The position numbers and the translations under genes were made by a program. From Devosia sp. LC5 (GTDB lineage: Bacteria > Pseudomonadota > Alphaproteobacteria > Rhizobiales > Devosiaceae), in contig NZ_JNNO01000007.1 of assembly GCF_000735585.1 (NCBI RefSeq), positions 54,178 to 118,177 on the forward strand: 64,000 bases of DNA, given 5' to 3'. The notes beneath the pieces were generated by a model. That model was not told the origin of the DNA and ran no database searches. It worked only from the letters and a program-made list of their open reading frames with translations. The stretch's first letter is position 1. Each line of letters begins with the position of its first letter. Positions 41,797 to 49,120 of the stretch are shown here, in pieces.

Positions 41797-42040
41797 CGAA
41801 GGACAGCGGGGGCTGTCCTTCGAGTTCGCGCGGAGCAGCGGGGAAGAGGGGGCAAGCAAAAAACCGGAGGGGGATCACCCACCCGAAGGGGCGGCGTAAA
41901 TCTACGCAGTAGATCCGCGCCGATCCTGCACGAGCTAGCCGCTCGAGCGCTCTTTGCGCTCGAGGCAGCGAAGGAAGGATGGGGATGCCGGTTTTTTCGC
42001 TTGCAGGGGAGTGGGGGCAGAGCCCGCTTTCCCCTCTATG
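41797..42040 (-). ncRNA. Candidate leader RNA, copy B, upstream of the DNA methylase
   Basis: Same architecture as copy A. The gene-distal hairpin is at 42034-42006 (GGGC-type stem, TCT loop). The closing stem is GCAAGCAAAAAACCGG (41852-41867) with CCGGTTTTTT-c-GCTTGC (41988-42004): 16 pairs and one bulge. Internal hairpins lie at 41900-41914 and 41942-41964. The gene-proximal 10-bp hairpin is CGAAGGACAG/CTGTCCTTCG (41797-41822), 36 bases before the start codon. The 19-base core AGGGGGATCACCCACCCGA (41868-41886, + strand) is identical to copy A, while the stems differ with compensating changes. Confidence 0.7.
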
Positions 42041-42152
42041 GGAGAGGATTTGCCGCGCCTTTTCACGCGGTCGCAACGAGACCTGGCCGTTCGCGGCCGC
42101 CCTTATGCTGAACGAAACAAACGCCCAATCTCGAACCATGGAGCTGGCCAGC

Positions 42153-42371
42153 ATGTGCAATCTCTACGCGCACCTCAGCAACCAACAGGCCAATTTGGAC
42201 TTCGTGAGCGACATGCGGCGTATCAATGCTAATGCCGGGAATTTGGTCGGACATCCCGCAATATTTTCCGACTATCCTGCGCCGATCGTGCGCAACACGC
42301 CTGATGGTCCCGAACTGGCAATGGTCCGATGGGGAATGCCATCGAGCAAATTTGCCCTCCTGCAGCAATGA
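42153..42371 (+). pseudogene. SRAP (YedK/HMCES-like) peptidase, N-terminal fragment
   Basis: From an ATG at 42153 the frame reads MCNLYAHLSNQQANL with the catalytic Cys2, then YPAPIVRNTPDGPELAMVRWGMPSS, the start of the SOS-response-associated peptidase family that crosslinks to abasic sites. A stop follows after 72 codons, whereas the family needs about 200. The rest of the domain, including the glutamate and histidine of the active site, is absent. The fragment faces away from the methylase gene across leader copy B. Confidence 0.8.
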
Positions 42372-42462
42372 TTCGAAGACGGCTATGCGATTGCCGGCGA
42401 ACACTGCTGTCAATGCTACCCTGAGGTCGTTGCTAAGCTTACCGCCAGGCCAGCAGGACCTC

Positions 42463-43245
42463 CTAAAGCGCGGCCATGATCGACAGCGAACCAACGGGAC
42501 AAGGACCATTCGGATCAAGCGGTACCCCGCCTCGTTCGTTTTGGTTGAAGACGTAGCGCCGCTCGCACACATCCCACGCCGGTGGCTGCAGGGTATTGTC
42601 GAAGGCGTCCGTCCCTTGCTTCAGATTGGTCCAGAAGGCGGCATGCGGACTGGTGGCGTGTGCTGCGATGTTGGTGTCGTTCATGCGGAAGGGCAACAAC
42701 TGGAGCTGCACGGATCGGTTCCCGCCACGAAACGACTCGCGGACTAAGGCATAGAGTTCCTTGATGCCTTCATCCGTGATGGCGAAGCAGCCGACCGACT
42801 TGCAGTCGCCGTGCACCATCAAATTTGTGCCTGTGCGTCCCCATGCCTGGTCGAACTTGTTGGGGAAGCCGACATTGAACGAGAGCCAATAGGCGGACTT
42901 CGGATTCATCAGGGCAGGGGTGACATCATAGAAACCTTCTGGTGACTGGTAGTCGCCCTCCTGGATTTTCGGGCCCAGTGCCCCGGACCACTTGCAGATC
43001 GGGTAGGTCTTGAGCAAGGCGTAACGACCCGAATTGGTGCGCTTCCAGACCTCGAGTTCGGACGATTGCTTGAAAACCCGGATCATCATCGGCTCTGCGG
43101 GCGAGGATCCGATTTCGGCCAGGCGGTCGACCACTGCCTTGTTCAAGGGAACATTGTGGCGGTTGTCGCCGACGAACTGGCTGCAGCCCGCAAGCAGGAG
43201 CACGGTAGCGAACAGGGAGACGGCATGCAGGAGCCGGATCATCAT
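42463..43245 (-). CDS. L,D-transpeptidase lipoprotein (YafK-like)
   Basis: A 260-residue lipoprotein. The ATG at 43245 has GGAAG upstream. The signal peptide ends in the lipobox LLLAGC. The YkuD-type domain has the histidine and catalytic cysteine in MVHGDCKSVGCFAIT, preceded by KTYPICKWSGALGPK and EGDYQSPEGFYDV. YafK-like enzymes cut or exchange links between murein and lipoproteins in the periplasm. It borders the metal island; a second, different L,D-transpeptidase lies at 47462-48709. Confidence 0.88.
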   Translation of the reverse strand: MMIRLLHAVSLFATVLLLAGCSQFVGDNRHNVPLNKAVVDRLAEIGSSPAEPMMIRVFKQSSELEVWKRTNSGRYALLKTYPICKWSGALGPKIQEGDYQSPEGFYDVTPALMNPKSAYWLSFNVGFPNKFDQAWGRTGTNLMVHGDCKSVGCFAITDEGIKELYALVRESFRGGNRSVQLQLLPFRMNDTNIAAHATSPHAAFWTNLKQGTDAFDNTLQPPAWDVCERRYVFNQNERGGVPLDPNGPCPVGSLSIMAAL

Positions 43246-43503
43246 CGGAACTTCCATCTTGAGCGTGCCCGATCTTACTGCGTCGATGGTTACCGGCTGG
43301 TGTTCACCCCGGTGTCAGGCTGTTCTCTCCCCAAACAATCTCTGTCTGAAGTACCGCAATGCATTTCCCCCAATGATTATTCGCCTGTTGTCATGTGATA
43401 AGGACATCCTGAAACAAAGTTCCCCGAAAGAGGAGCAAGAACATCGGCAGTCTCCTTGAGCTCCTTTCGACCATAAGGAGGGAGGAATACTCGCCAGTGA
43501 GGC

Positions 43504-44424
43504 TCAGTCATCATCCTCGGCAATGATCTGTCCCTTGTGATCGACACGTCCTGCTAGCTCCATTTCGATGGTTGCATGCTCCACGTCGAACAGGTCGTGC
43601 AGGGTTCCCTTCAAGGTCTCCTTCATGTCCGTCGCCGATGCCAAGTCGTCCCTGTCGGTGGCAAGATGCACCTCAACGGCGGTGCGCCCCTCGCTGATTT
43701 CCCAAACATGAAGATGGTGCACATCGACCACCCCCTCGACGGATCGAAGGTGGGCCAACAAACCATTGTGGTCGAACCCTTTCGGGGCGCTGTCCATAAG
43801 CACGGAAATGGATTCGCGAATTTCTCTTCCGCCATGGATCAGAATGTAGATGGCGATCAGGGCCGTCACAGCCGGGTCTACCCAGGAAGCAGATGGCCCC
43901 CAAATCATGATCGCGATGCCGCTGGCGATAACCGCCACGGTGCCGAGTGCGTCGGCAATCATGTGAAGAAAGGTGCTTCGGACGTTGAGGCTGCCAAGAT
44001 CCTTGCGCAGAACCCATGCGGCTGCCAGGTCTTCCACAAGTGCGATGGCACCGACGATCAGCACGGTGGTCGGCACGACCTCGGTGGGCTCGAGGAAACG
44101 CGATCCCGCCTCCCACAACAGATAAAGCCCGATCATGATCAGGGTGGTGAGATTAATCAGAGCGCCGACCGTCTCTGCCCGGGCATAGCCGAATGTCCGT
44201 CTCTGCGTCGCCACTCGCCGCGAAATGCGCCATGCGATATAGGAAACCAGGACCGAACCGGCATCCGAGAGGTTGTGGGCGGCATCCGCAATCAGGGCCA
44301 AGGAGCCGGACACCACGCCGCCAATCACCTCTGCTACTGCGATGCTCAGGTTCAGTGCCAGTGCGATCAGCAGGCGCTTCCCGCGCCCGGAACTGAGATC
44401 CTTCGTACCATGAGAGTGGCTCAT
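43504..44424 (-). CDS. Cation diffusion facilitator (Zn2+/Cd2+ efflux)
   Basis: A 306-residue inner-membrane antiporter with six hydrophobic segments. The zinc-site motifs HNLSD (helix II; HxxxD) and HMIADALG (helix V; HxxxD) are both present. The cytoplasmic C-terminal domain includes VDVHHLHVWEISEGRTAVEVHL. CDF proteins of the CzcD/ZitB type export Zn2+, Cd2+ or Co2+ against protons. A MerR-type promoter with a 19-bp spacer stands directly upstream (44453-44483), so metal induction is likely. Confidence 0.92.
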   Translation of the reverse strand: MSHSHGTKDLSSGRGKRLLIALALNLSIAVAEVIGGVVSGSLALIADAAHNLSDAGSVLVSYIAWRISRRVATQRRTFGYARAETVGALINLTTLIMIGLYLLWEAGSRFLEPTEVVPTTVLIVGAIALVEDLAAAWVLRKDLGSLNVRSTFLHMIADALGTVAVIASGIAIMIWGPSASWVDPAVTALIAIYILIHGGREIRESISVLMDSAPKGFDHNGLLAHLRSVEGVVDVHHLHVWEISEGRTAVEVHLATDRDDLASATDMKETLKGTLHDLFDVEHATIEMELAGRVDHKGQIIAEDDD

Positions 44425-44452
44425 TGAACGGCTCCTTCGACTGTTCCGGGTG

Positions 44453-44483
44453 AGTCTAATTCCTGCAATCGCTAGAGGAGCAA
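44453..44483 (-). promoter_or_regulatory. MerR-type promoter of the CDF gene
   Basis: On the minus strand TTGCTC and TAGACT are separated by 19 bp, the over-long spacer that MerR-family activators require. The spacer contains CTCTAGCGATTGCAGGA, partly dyadic. The 13-bp stretch CTAGAGGAGCAAG (in + reading) recurs at the dsbB promoter. Confidence 0.65.
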
Positions 44484-44653
44484 GCTCTTTCTTCCGGTGC
44501 TCGACGATGGCCGGAGGAGGTATCGAAGTTCAAACTGCACGATCGGCGGCTTTCGACGCCCCCTCGGTAGCTGTCCTACAAGCCGGTTGTGAATGACCAG
44601 GTGCCATCATCGCGAAGCAAGCATGGCAACTTGACCGGAGAGCCTAATGCCTC

Positions 44654-45711
44654 TTAAGCGTTTCTCCATTCATAGGCGCGTCGGGGCGGCTGCGGCAGTG
44701 ACTGCCGGAGATGATCGAGGACAGCTTTCACGACAGGTCCGGAACCCCTGCTGGCTCCAAGGATAAGTCCAGAAGCACGGTTTCGCTGCCACGGTCGGCC
44801 CAGGAAGAACAAGCCGGGTGAACCGAGGTCGATTTCAATCCAACCGTCATGGTTGCGGTAGCCGGTCGCCCAGATGATCGTGCTGACGTCGGCACGGCTG
44901 CTATCGGCGAAGATTGCAGTTCGTCCATCGGCTCCATGGAGGCGCGGGCGGATATCGAGCCGGCTGCACGGAGCGCCCTGAAGCTCCGCCCCCGGTCGGG
45001 AAACGGATCGGTTGCCTGCATGATTCTGCCGACCGGCGATCCCGCAGATGCCGACAGCAGCCCGAGGCGGTCCATCCAGGTCCAAGTGCTCTGGCCGAGT
45101 ATCCGTTCCGGAAAGAGGCGGCGAGGCTTGCCGGTTGCAACAACGACCTTGTGGGTCCGTGCCAGATCAACAGCGATGTCCCGTCCGGATGCGCCGTCGC
45201 CCACCACAAGCACCGTGCCCGGCCCAGCGGTCATTGGATTGCGACAGTCTCCAACCGTGAGCTGTGCCATATCGTCCGCAAATGCCCGGGAGAGTTGCGG
45301 CACGACTGGTTGTTGGAAAGCACCCGTGCACACGATCACGGCTCGCGCATGGACATGCGTTCCACCATCGAGTTCGGCAGCGAATCCTGAAGGATCGGCA
45401 ACGAGCCGGGTCACACTGGTGCCGCTCAACACTGGCAGTCGATGCTTGCCGGCATAAGCCGCGAGGTAGTCGGCGAACTCGATGCGGCTGGCATATCCGT
45501 CGGGGTCGCCGCTAACAGGCAAACCGGGCAGGGCGCTAAAGCTGTGGGGTGTGAACAGGGTCAGGCTATGATACCGGCGGCGCCAACTGTCGCCCACTTC
45601 TTGCGAGGCGTCGATGACGACATGCGACACCCCGGCCTCACCCAGCCGCCATGAAGCGGCAAGCCCGGCCTGGCCACCGCCGATCACCAGGACATCGACC
45701 GGTGCGGTCAT
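44654..45711 (-). pseudogene. Flavin-containing monooxygenase-like protein, frameshifted
   Basis: The N-terminal two thirds (45711 to about 44995) contain the FAD fingerprint VLVIGGGQAGLAASWRLGE and the NADPH site VLVVGDGASGRDIAVDLA. Beyond the run of five G near 44996-45000 the family continues in another frame: DIRPRLHGADGRTAIFAD, then STIIWATGYRNHDGWIE and GLFFLGRPWQRNRAS, to a stop at 44654. One base gained or lost in the G-run thus splits a ~350-residue enzyme. The group includes CzcO/ArsO-like proteins found in metal clusters. Its start overlaps the DsbA-like stop (ATGA). Confidence 0.8.
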
Positions 45712-46361
45712 TGGCCTTTCGCCACCTCGCTGCTGACGAGGTCGGCCAGCGCCTGCGGGTCGGTGCTCGCCGGTGCCTTTCCGTTCACGAAGAAGGTCGG
45801 CGTCTGCGTGACTCCAAGGGCTTCGATATCGGCGAGGTCGGCGTTGATCACGCCGAGCATACCGGGACGCTTTGCGTCCTCCCGGGCCCGTGCCACGTCC
45901 AGCCCTGCCTCCCCGGCGATCTGCCAGGCGAGGTCAATGTTCGGTGCGCCATGGACGGCCCATTCCGGCTGTCTGGCCAGCAAAGCCTCCAGCACGGGAA
46001 TGAACAGATCCTGCAGCCGGGCGGCTTCCAGCATCTTGACGGCTTCGTCGGAGCCATCATGGAAGGGTGCGTACCGTAGGACCAGCTTCACCTGGTCGGG
46101 ATGGCGATCCATGATCTGCTTCACGATCGGATAGTAGGCCCGGCATGCCTCGCAACTGGGATCAAAGAACTCCGAAATGGTAACGGGCGCATCCGCGGGA
46201 CCGATGACAAAGGAATGGGGCCGAACATAGCCTGCCGCCTCGATGGTGCCGACCACAGGCGAGGGGGGCTGCGGCGCCTGGCGCGGGTAAAGCCATGCGG
46301 CAACGGCGAAAACGACTAGGGCCAAGGCTGCGACGCCAATGACGAGGGTGCGGGACTTCAT
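45708..46361 (-). CDS. DsbA-family thioredoxin-like protein
   Basis: A 217-residue exported protein starting MKSRTLVIGVAALALVVFAV at 46361, whose ATG overlaps the dsbB stop. After one membrane anchor the thioredoxin fold shows FFDPSCEACRAYYPIVKQI with the redox pair C-E-A-C, and the cis-proline region VTQTPTFFVNG. It introduces disulfides or holds metal in periplasmic proteins. With DsbB upstream and the flavoprotein downstream it forms a coupled operon in the metal island. Confidence 0.9.
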   Translation of the reverse strand: MKSRTLVIGVAALALVVFAVAAWLYPRQAPQPPSPVVGTIEAAGYVRPHSFVIGPADAPVTISEFFDPSCEACRAYYPIVKQIMDRHPDQVKLVLRYAPFHDGSDEAVKMLEAARLQDLFIPVLEALLARQPEWAVHGAPNIDLAWQIAGEAGLDVARAREDAKRPGMLGVINADLADIEALGVTQTPTFFVNGKAPASTDPQALADLVSSEVAKGQ

Positions 46362-46780
46362 GCTGGTTTCCGTGCAAGCGGGAGGAGAAGGAGTGCGATG
46401 GCGGCAAACGACGCCATCGAGAGAAAGGGGATAGGGATGCCCAGGACCAGCATCCCGTCGCCGGAGCAGGGCGGCCCGCTGGCCTGGCAGGGTTGGATGG
46501 GCGCGGGCAGGATGCCGGAGTACAGCAGCGAATGGTACGTGGCGATCGCCAGTCCGACACCAGCGACAGGCAGGGCATAAATCCAGATTCCTTTGTCGCC
46601 GCGCATCGCCGCGATGCCGAGAAGCAGTGCAAGCGGGAACATCGCAATCCGCTGGTACCAGCAGAGGACGCAAGGCATCTGGCCCATGATCTCACCAATG
46701 AACAGCGCACCCAGTGTTGCCGCCAGGGCCACCACCCAAGCCAGGATCAACCAACTTGAGTTCGGGTTATGTGATGCCAT
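46358..46780 (-). CDS. dsbB: DsbB-like disulfide oxidoreductase
   Basis: A 140-residue inner-membrane protein with four hydrophobic helices, starting MASHNPNSSWLILAW after AGGAGG. The first periplasmic redox pair is in GQMPCVLCWYQRIAM and the second in QPCQASGPPCSGD. DsbB reoxidises DsbA with quinone. Here it serves the adjacent DsbA-like protein. The promoter has the same MerR-type organisation as the CDF gene, so the pair may respond to Zn/Cd-type metal stress. Confidence 0.9.
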   Translation of the reverse strand: MASHNPNSSWLILAWVVALAATLGALFIGEIMGQMPCVLCWYQRIAMFPLALLLGIAAMRGDKGIWIYALPVAGVGLAIATYHSLLYSGILPAPIQPCQASGPPCSGDGMLVLGIPIPFLSMASFAAIALLLLPLARKPA

Positions 46781-46802
46781 GCGGCCTCCTCCTCGTCGGT
46801 CC

Positions 46803-46833
46803 ACGCTACAATCTATGGCCACTAGAGGAGCAA
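46803..46833 (-). promoter_or_regulatory. MerR-type promoter of the dsbB-dsbA operon
   Basis: On the minus strand TTGCTC and TAGCGT are 19 bp apart, with the dyad CTAGTGGCCATAG in the spacer. The -35 part and following bases are the same as in the CDF promoter (shared CTAGAGGAGCAAG in + reading). Both are probably controlled by one regulator. Confidence 0.6.
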
Positions 46834-47052
46834 GGACCATTTCGTCGCAGGAGGGAGAATATGTGAAGAGGTGTTCCCGTCAGCACATCATCATCTGACC
46901 TTCGCCCCTGCGAACATCCGCTCCGGGTGCCCCGGACCCCGATAACATCAAGCCTGGGTGATCCGGCCTCGAAGGGGACGTACTCTCGTCGAATTTAATC
47001 GTAGACTAAGGATGTTCCGCTGGAATGGCCTTGAAGCCCCCGAGGAGTGGAA

Positions 47053-47376
47053 GTGAGCATCGGATTTCGCCGCGGGCTGCTGCCCATCCTGTTTGCCATG
47101 ATCGCCCTGGTGTTTTGCGTGCACCAGTCGGGCGCATCGGATCATGCCGCCGGGAATACGGATGTCCTCGTGGCCCAATTGGACGGGCATGGCCAGAACT
47201 ATGCGCAACACCCTTTCCATTCGACCGGCTGCTGTGCGCTGTCGGCAGGCATCCCGTCTCAAGAATTCGATGGGGTATTCTACTTGGGGCGAATCGATTT
47301 CGCGTTCGATGCGGGTGGCGCCATTTCCTGTCTCGATCATCGTTCCAAGCATTTCCGTCCTCCACGCAGACCCTGA
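47053..47376 (+). CDS. Small exported hypothetical protein of the metal island
   Basis: A 107-residue protein from a GTG with GAGGAG upstream. It has an N-terminal hydrophobic segment (LLPILFAMIALVFCVHQSGA) and a mature part with HGQNYAQHPFHSTGCCALSAG, a His/Cys cluster that could bind metal. A protein with a similar CC-motif lies at 51634-51960, where it reads VCCGMGLCLGG. Possibly a periplasmic copper-binding protein; the family is unknown to me. Confidence 0.5.
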   Translation: MSIGFRRGLLPILFAMIALVFCVHQSGASDHAAGNTDVLVAQLDGHGQNYAQHPFHSTGCCALSAGIPSQEFDGVFYLGRIDFAFDAGGAISCLDHRSKHFRPPRRP

Positions 47377-47461
47377 TCCGCAACATTGGCGCCACGCAGC
47401 GATGGGCACGATGGCTGCCCGATTGCCGCCGTCTATGGACCTTTACGCATTGGATTGAACG

Positions 47462-48709
47462 ATGAAGAGACGAGATTTCCTTCGGCTGCTGCCTGCCGGC
47501 GCCGCCGCCACCCATCTCATGATGCAGCCTGCCCAGGCGCAGTCGCTGTGGGACATGATGAACCAGAACCGCTCCCTCAGCGATGCCGAGCAGGAAGCCA
47601 ACAGTGCTGCTGCCATCCAGGCCATCGACACGGTCGAGCCGATATTGTCGTATGACACCGTCAACAACCTGCAGATGGCCATTGCCCAGTACGAGCCCTT
47701 CGTTGCCCGTGGTGGGTGGGAGCAGGTGCCGCAGGAAACCTACGGCGTCACGATGGGCGCCGCACGCGATGGCGTGGTCCAGCTCAAGCGGCGCCTTCTA
47801 GCCTCCGCGGACATGCCGATGGTGGAAAACGTCGACGATGCCATGGACGCGCCGACCGACGCCGCCCTGCGCCGTTTCCAGGCCCGGCACGGTTTGCAGG
47901 TGAATGGCCAGGTAGACGAGGCGACCTGGTACGCCCTCAACGTTCCGGCGGAGACACGTCTCCACCAATTGCGGCTCAATCTGCTGCGCGTCCAGGCCAT
48001 GGCGCCGGCACTGGCGGATCGCTACGTGATCGTGAACATCCCGGCTGCCTTCATCGAGACGGTCGAAGGCGGCATGGTGGTTCGACGGCACACTGCCGTG
48101 GTCGGTCGGATCGACCGGCAGACGCCGATCCTCAAGAGCCGCATCCACCAGATCAACTTCAACCCGTTCTGGAACGTACCCAAGAGCATCATCAGGCGCG
48201 ATCTCATCAAGTACATGAACGAGAACCCCAACTACCTGACCGAGCAGAAGATCCGCATCTACGATGGCAGCGGTCGCGAGCTACAGCCGAGCGAGATCAA
48301 CTGGCAGACGGAAGAGGCCGTGAACTACAATTTCCGGCAGGACCCCGGACCGCTCAATTCCATGGGCAACGTCAAGATCAACTTCCACAACCCCCACGCC
48401 GTCTATCTGCACGATACCCCCACCAAGGGCCTGTTCGGCGACAATGCGCGGTTCTACTCCTCCGGTTGCGTGCGGGTGGACCAGGTACAGGATTTCGTAG
48501 GCTGGGTGCTGCGCGACAACGGTGACTGGGGACCGGGTGAGATCGGCAACGTGTTTTCCACCGGCGAACGTAAGGACGTCGACGTGCGCAACCCCGTCGA
48601 GATTCATACCACCTATATCTCGGCTTGGGCGAACCGGAACGGCGTGGTCAGCTTCCGCGACGATGTCTACGAGTTCGACATGGCTGGAAAGGTGAGCTTC
48701 GAGACGTGA
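47462..48709 (+). CDS. L,D-transpeptidase of the YcbB/LdtD type
   Basis: A 415-residue exported enzyme with a twin-arginine leader (MKRRDFLRLLPAG) and cleavage after PAQAQ. A peptidoglycan-binding domain follows (DAALRRFQARHGLQVNGQVDEATWYALN, near residues 130-165). The YkuD catalytic domain has the histidines in YLHDTPTKGLFG and the cysteine in RFYSSGCVRVDQVQDF. It makes 3-3 crosslinks in murein, a known adjunct of envelope stress. The stop overlaps the start of the HMA gene. Confidence 0.92.
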   Translation: MKRRDFLRLLPAGAAATHLMMQPAQAQSLWDMMNQNRSLSDAEQEANSAAAIQAIDTVEPILSYDTVNNLQMAIAQYEPFVARGGWEQVPQETYGVTMGAARDGVVQLKRRLLASADMPMVENVDDAMDAPTDAALRRFQARHGLQVNGQVDEATWYALNVPAETRLHQLRLNLLRVQAMAPALADRYVIVNIPAAFIETVEGGMVVRRHTAVVGRIDRQTPILKSRIHQINFNPFWNVPKSIIRRDLIKYMNENPNYLTEQKIRIYDGSGRELQPSEINWQTEEAVNYNFRQDPGPLNSMGNVKINFHNPHAVYLHDTPTKGLFGDNARFYSSGCVRVDQVQDFVGWVLRDNGDWGPGEIGNVFSTGERKDVDVRNPVEIHTTYISAWANRNGVVSFRDDVYEFDMAGKVSFET

Positions 48710-48975
48710 CCAAGCGGGCGAAGCTGACATTCGCCATTGCCAACTTGGGCTGCTCCAATTGTGTGGCCGCTATCGAAAACGCCGTGATGCCCCTGCCGGG
48801 CGTCGCTTACGTTGGTGTCTCGCTGACCGGCGGGACGATGACGGTCCGCCCCGGACCTGACCTGAACGTGGGCGCCATCGTGTCCAAGCTGATGGGCCTT
48901 GGTTACGTCGTTGTGGACGAATTCTGCACTGACAGCCGGTGGTTAGCGGCTTGTCCCTGCCGCTCTCGACAATAG
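48706..48975 (+). CDS. HMA-type metallochaperone
   Basis: An 89-residue protein starting at a GTG that overlaps the transpeptidase stop (GTGA). It begins VTKRAKLTFAIANLGCSNCV, with the metal-binding C-x-x-C, and continues with the ferredoxin-like HMA fold (GVAYVGVSLTGGTMTVRPGP). A second cysteine cluster, CTDSRWLAACPC, forms an unusual tail that could be an added metal site. It probably carries Cu(I) to the ATPase encoded next. Confidence 0.75.
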   Translation: MTKRAKLTFAIANLGCSNCVAAIENAVMPLPGVAYVGVSLTGGTMTVRPGPDLNVGAIVSKLMGLGYVVVDEFCTDSRWLAACPCRSRQ

Positions 48976-49069
48976 GCCGCTGCCGACCAGTGCGCTGTAG
49001 CGAGATCCTTGGACATGACGCTGTCATGTCCAAGCCCACCGCTTGGGGAAGTGCAACGCGATATTCCTC

Positions 49070-49100
49070 TTGACCTTGCCACGGTGGAAAGGTGCAGGAT
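49070..49100 (+). promoter_or_regulatory. CueR-type promoter of the first copper ATPase
   Basis: TTGACC at 49070-49075 and CAGGAT at 49095-49100 with a 19-bp spacer that holds ACCTTGCCA-CGG-TGGAAAGGT, the dyad bound by CueR-like regulators (ACCTT...AAGGT). It is followed by GGAG and the ATG at 49121. Confidence 0.75.
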
Positions 49101-49120
49101 CTTCCAAACAGGAGATGATC

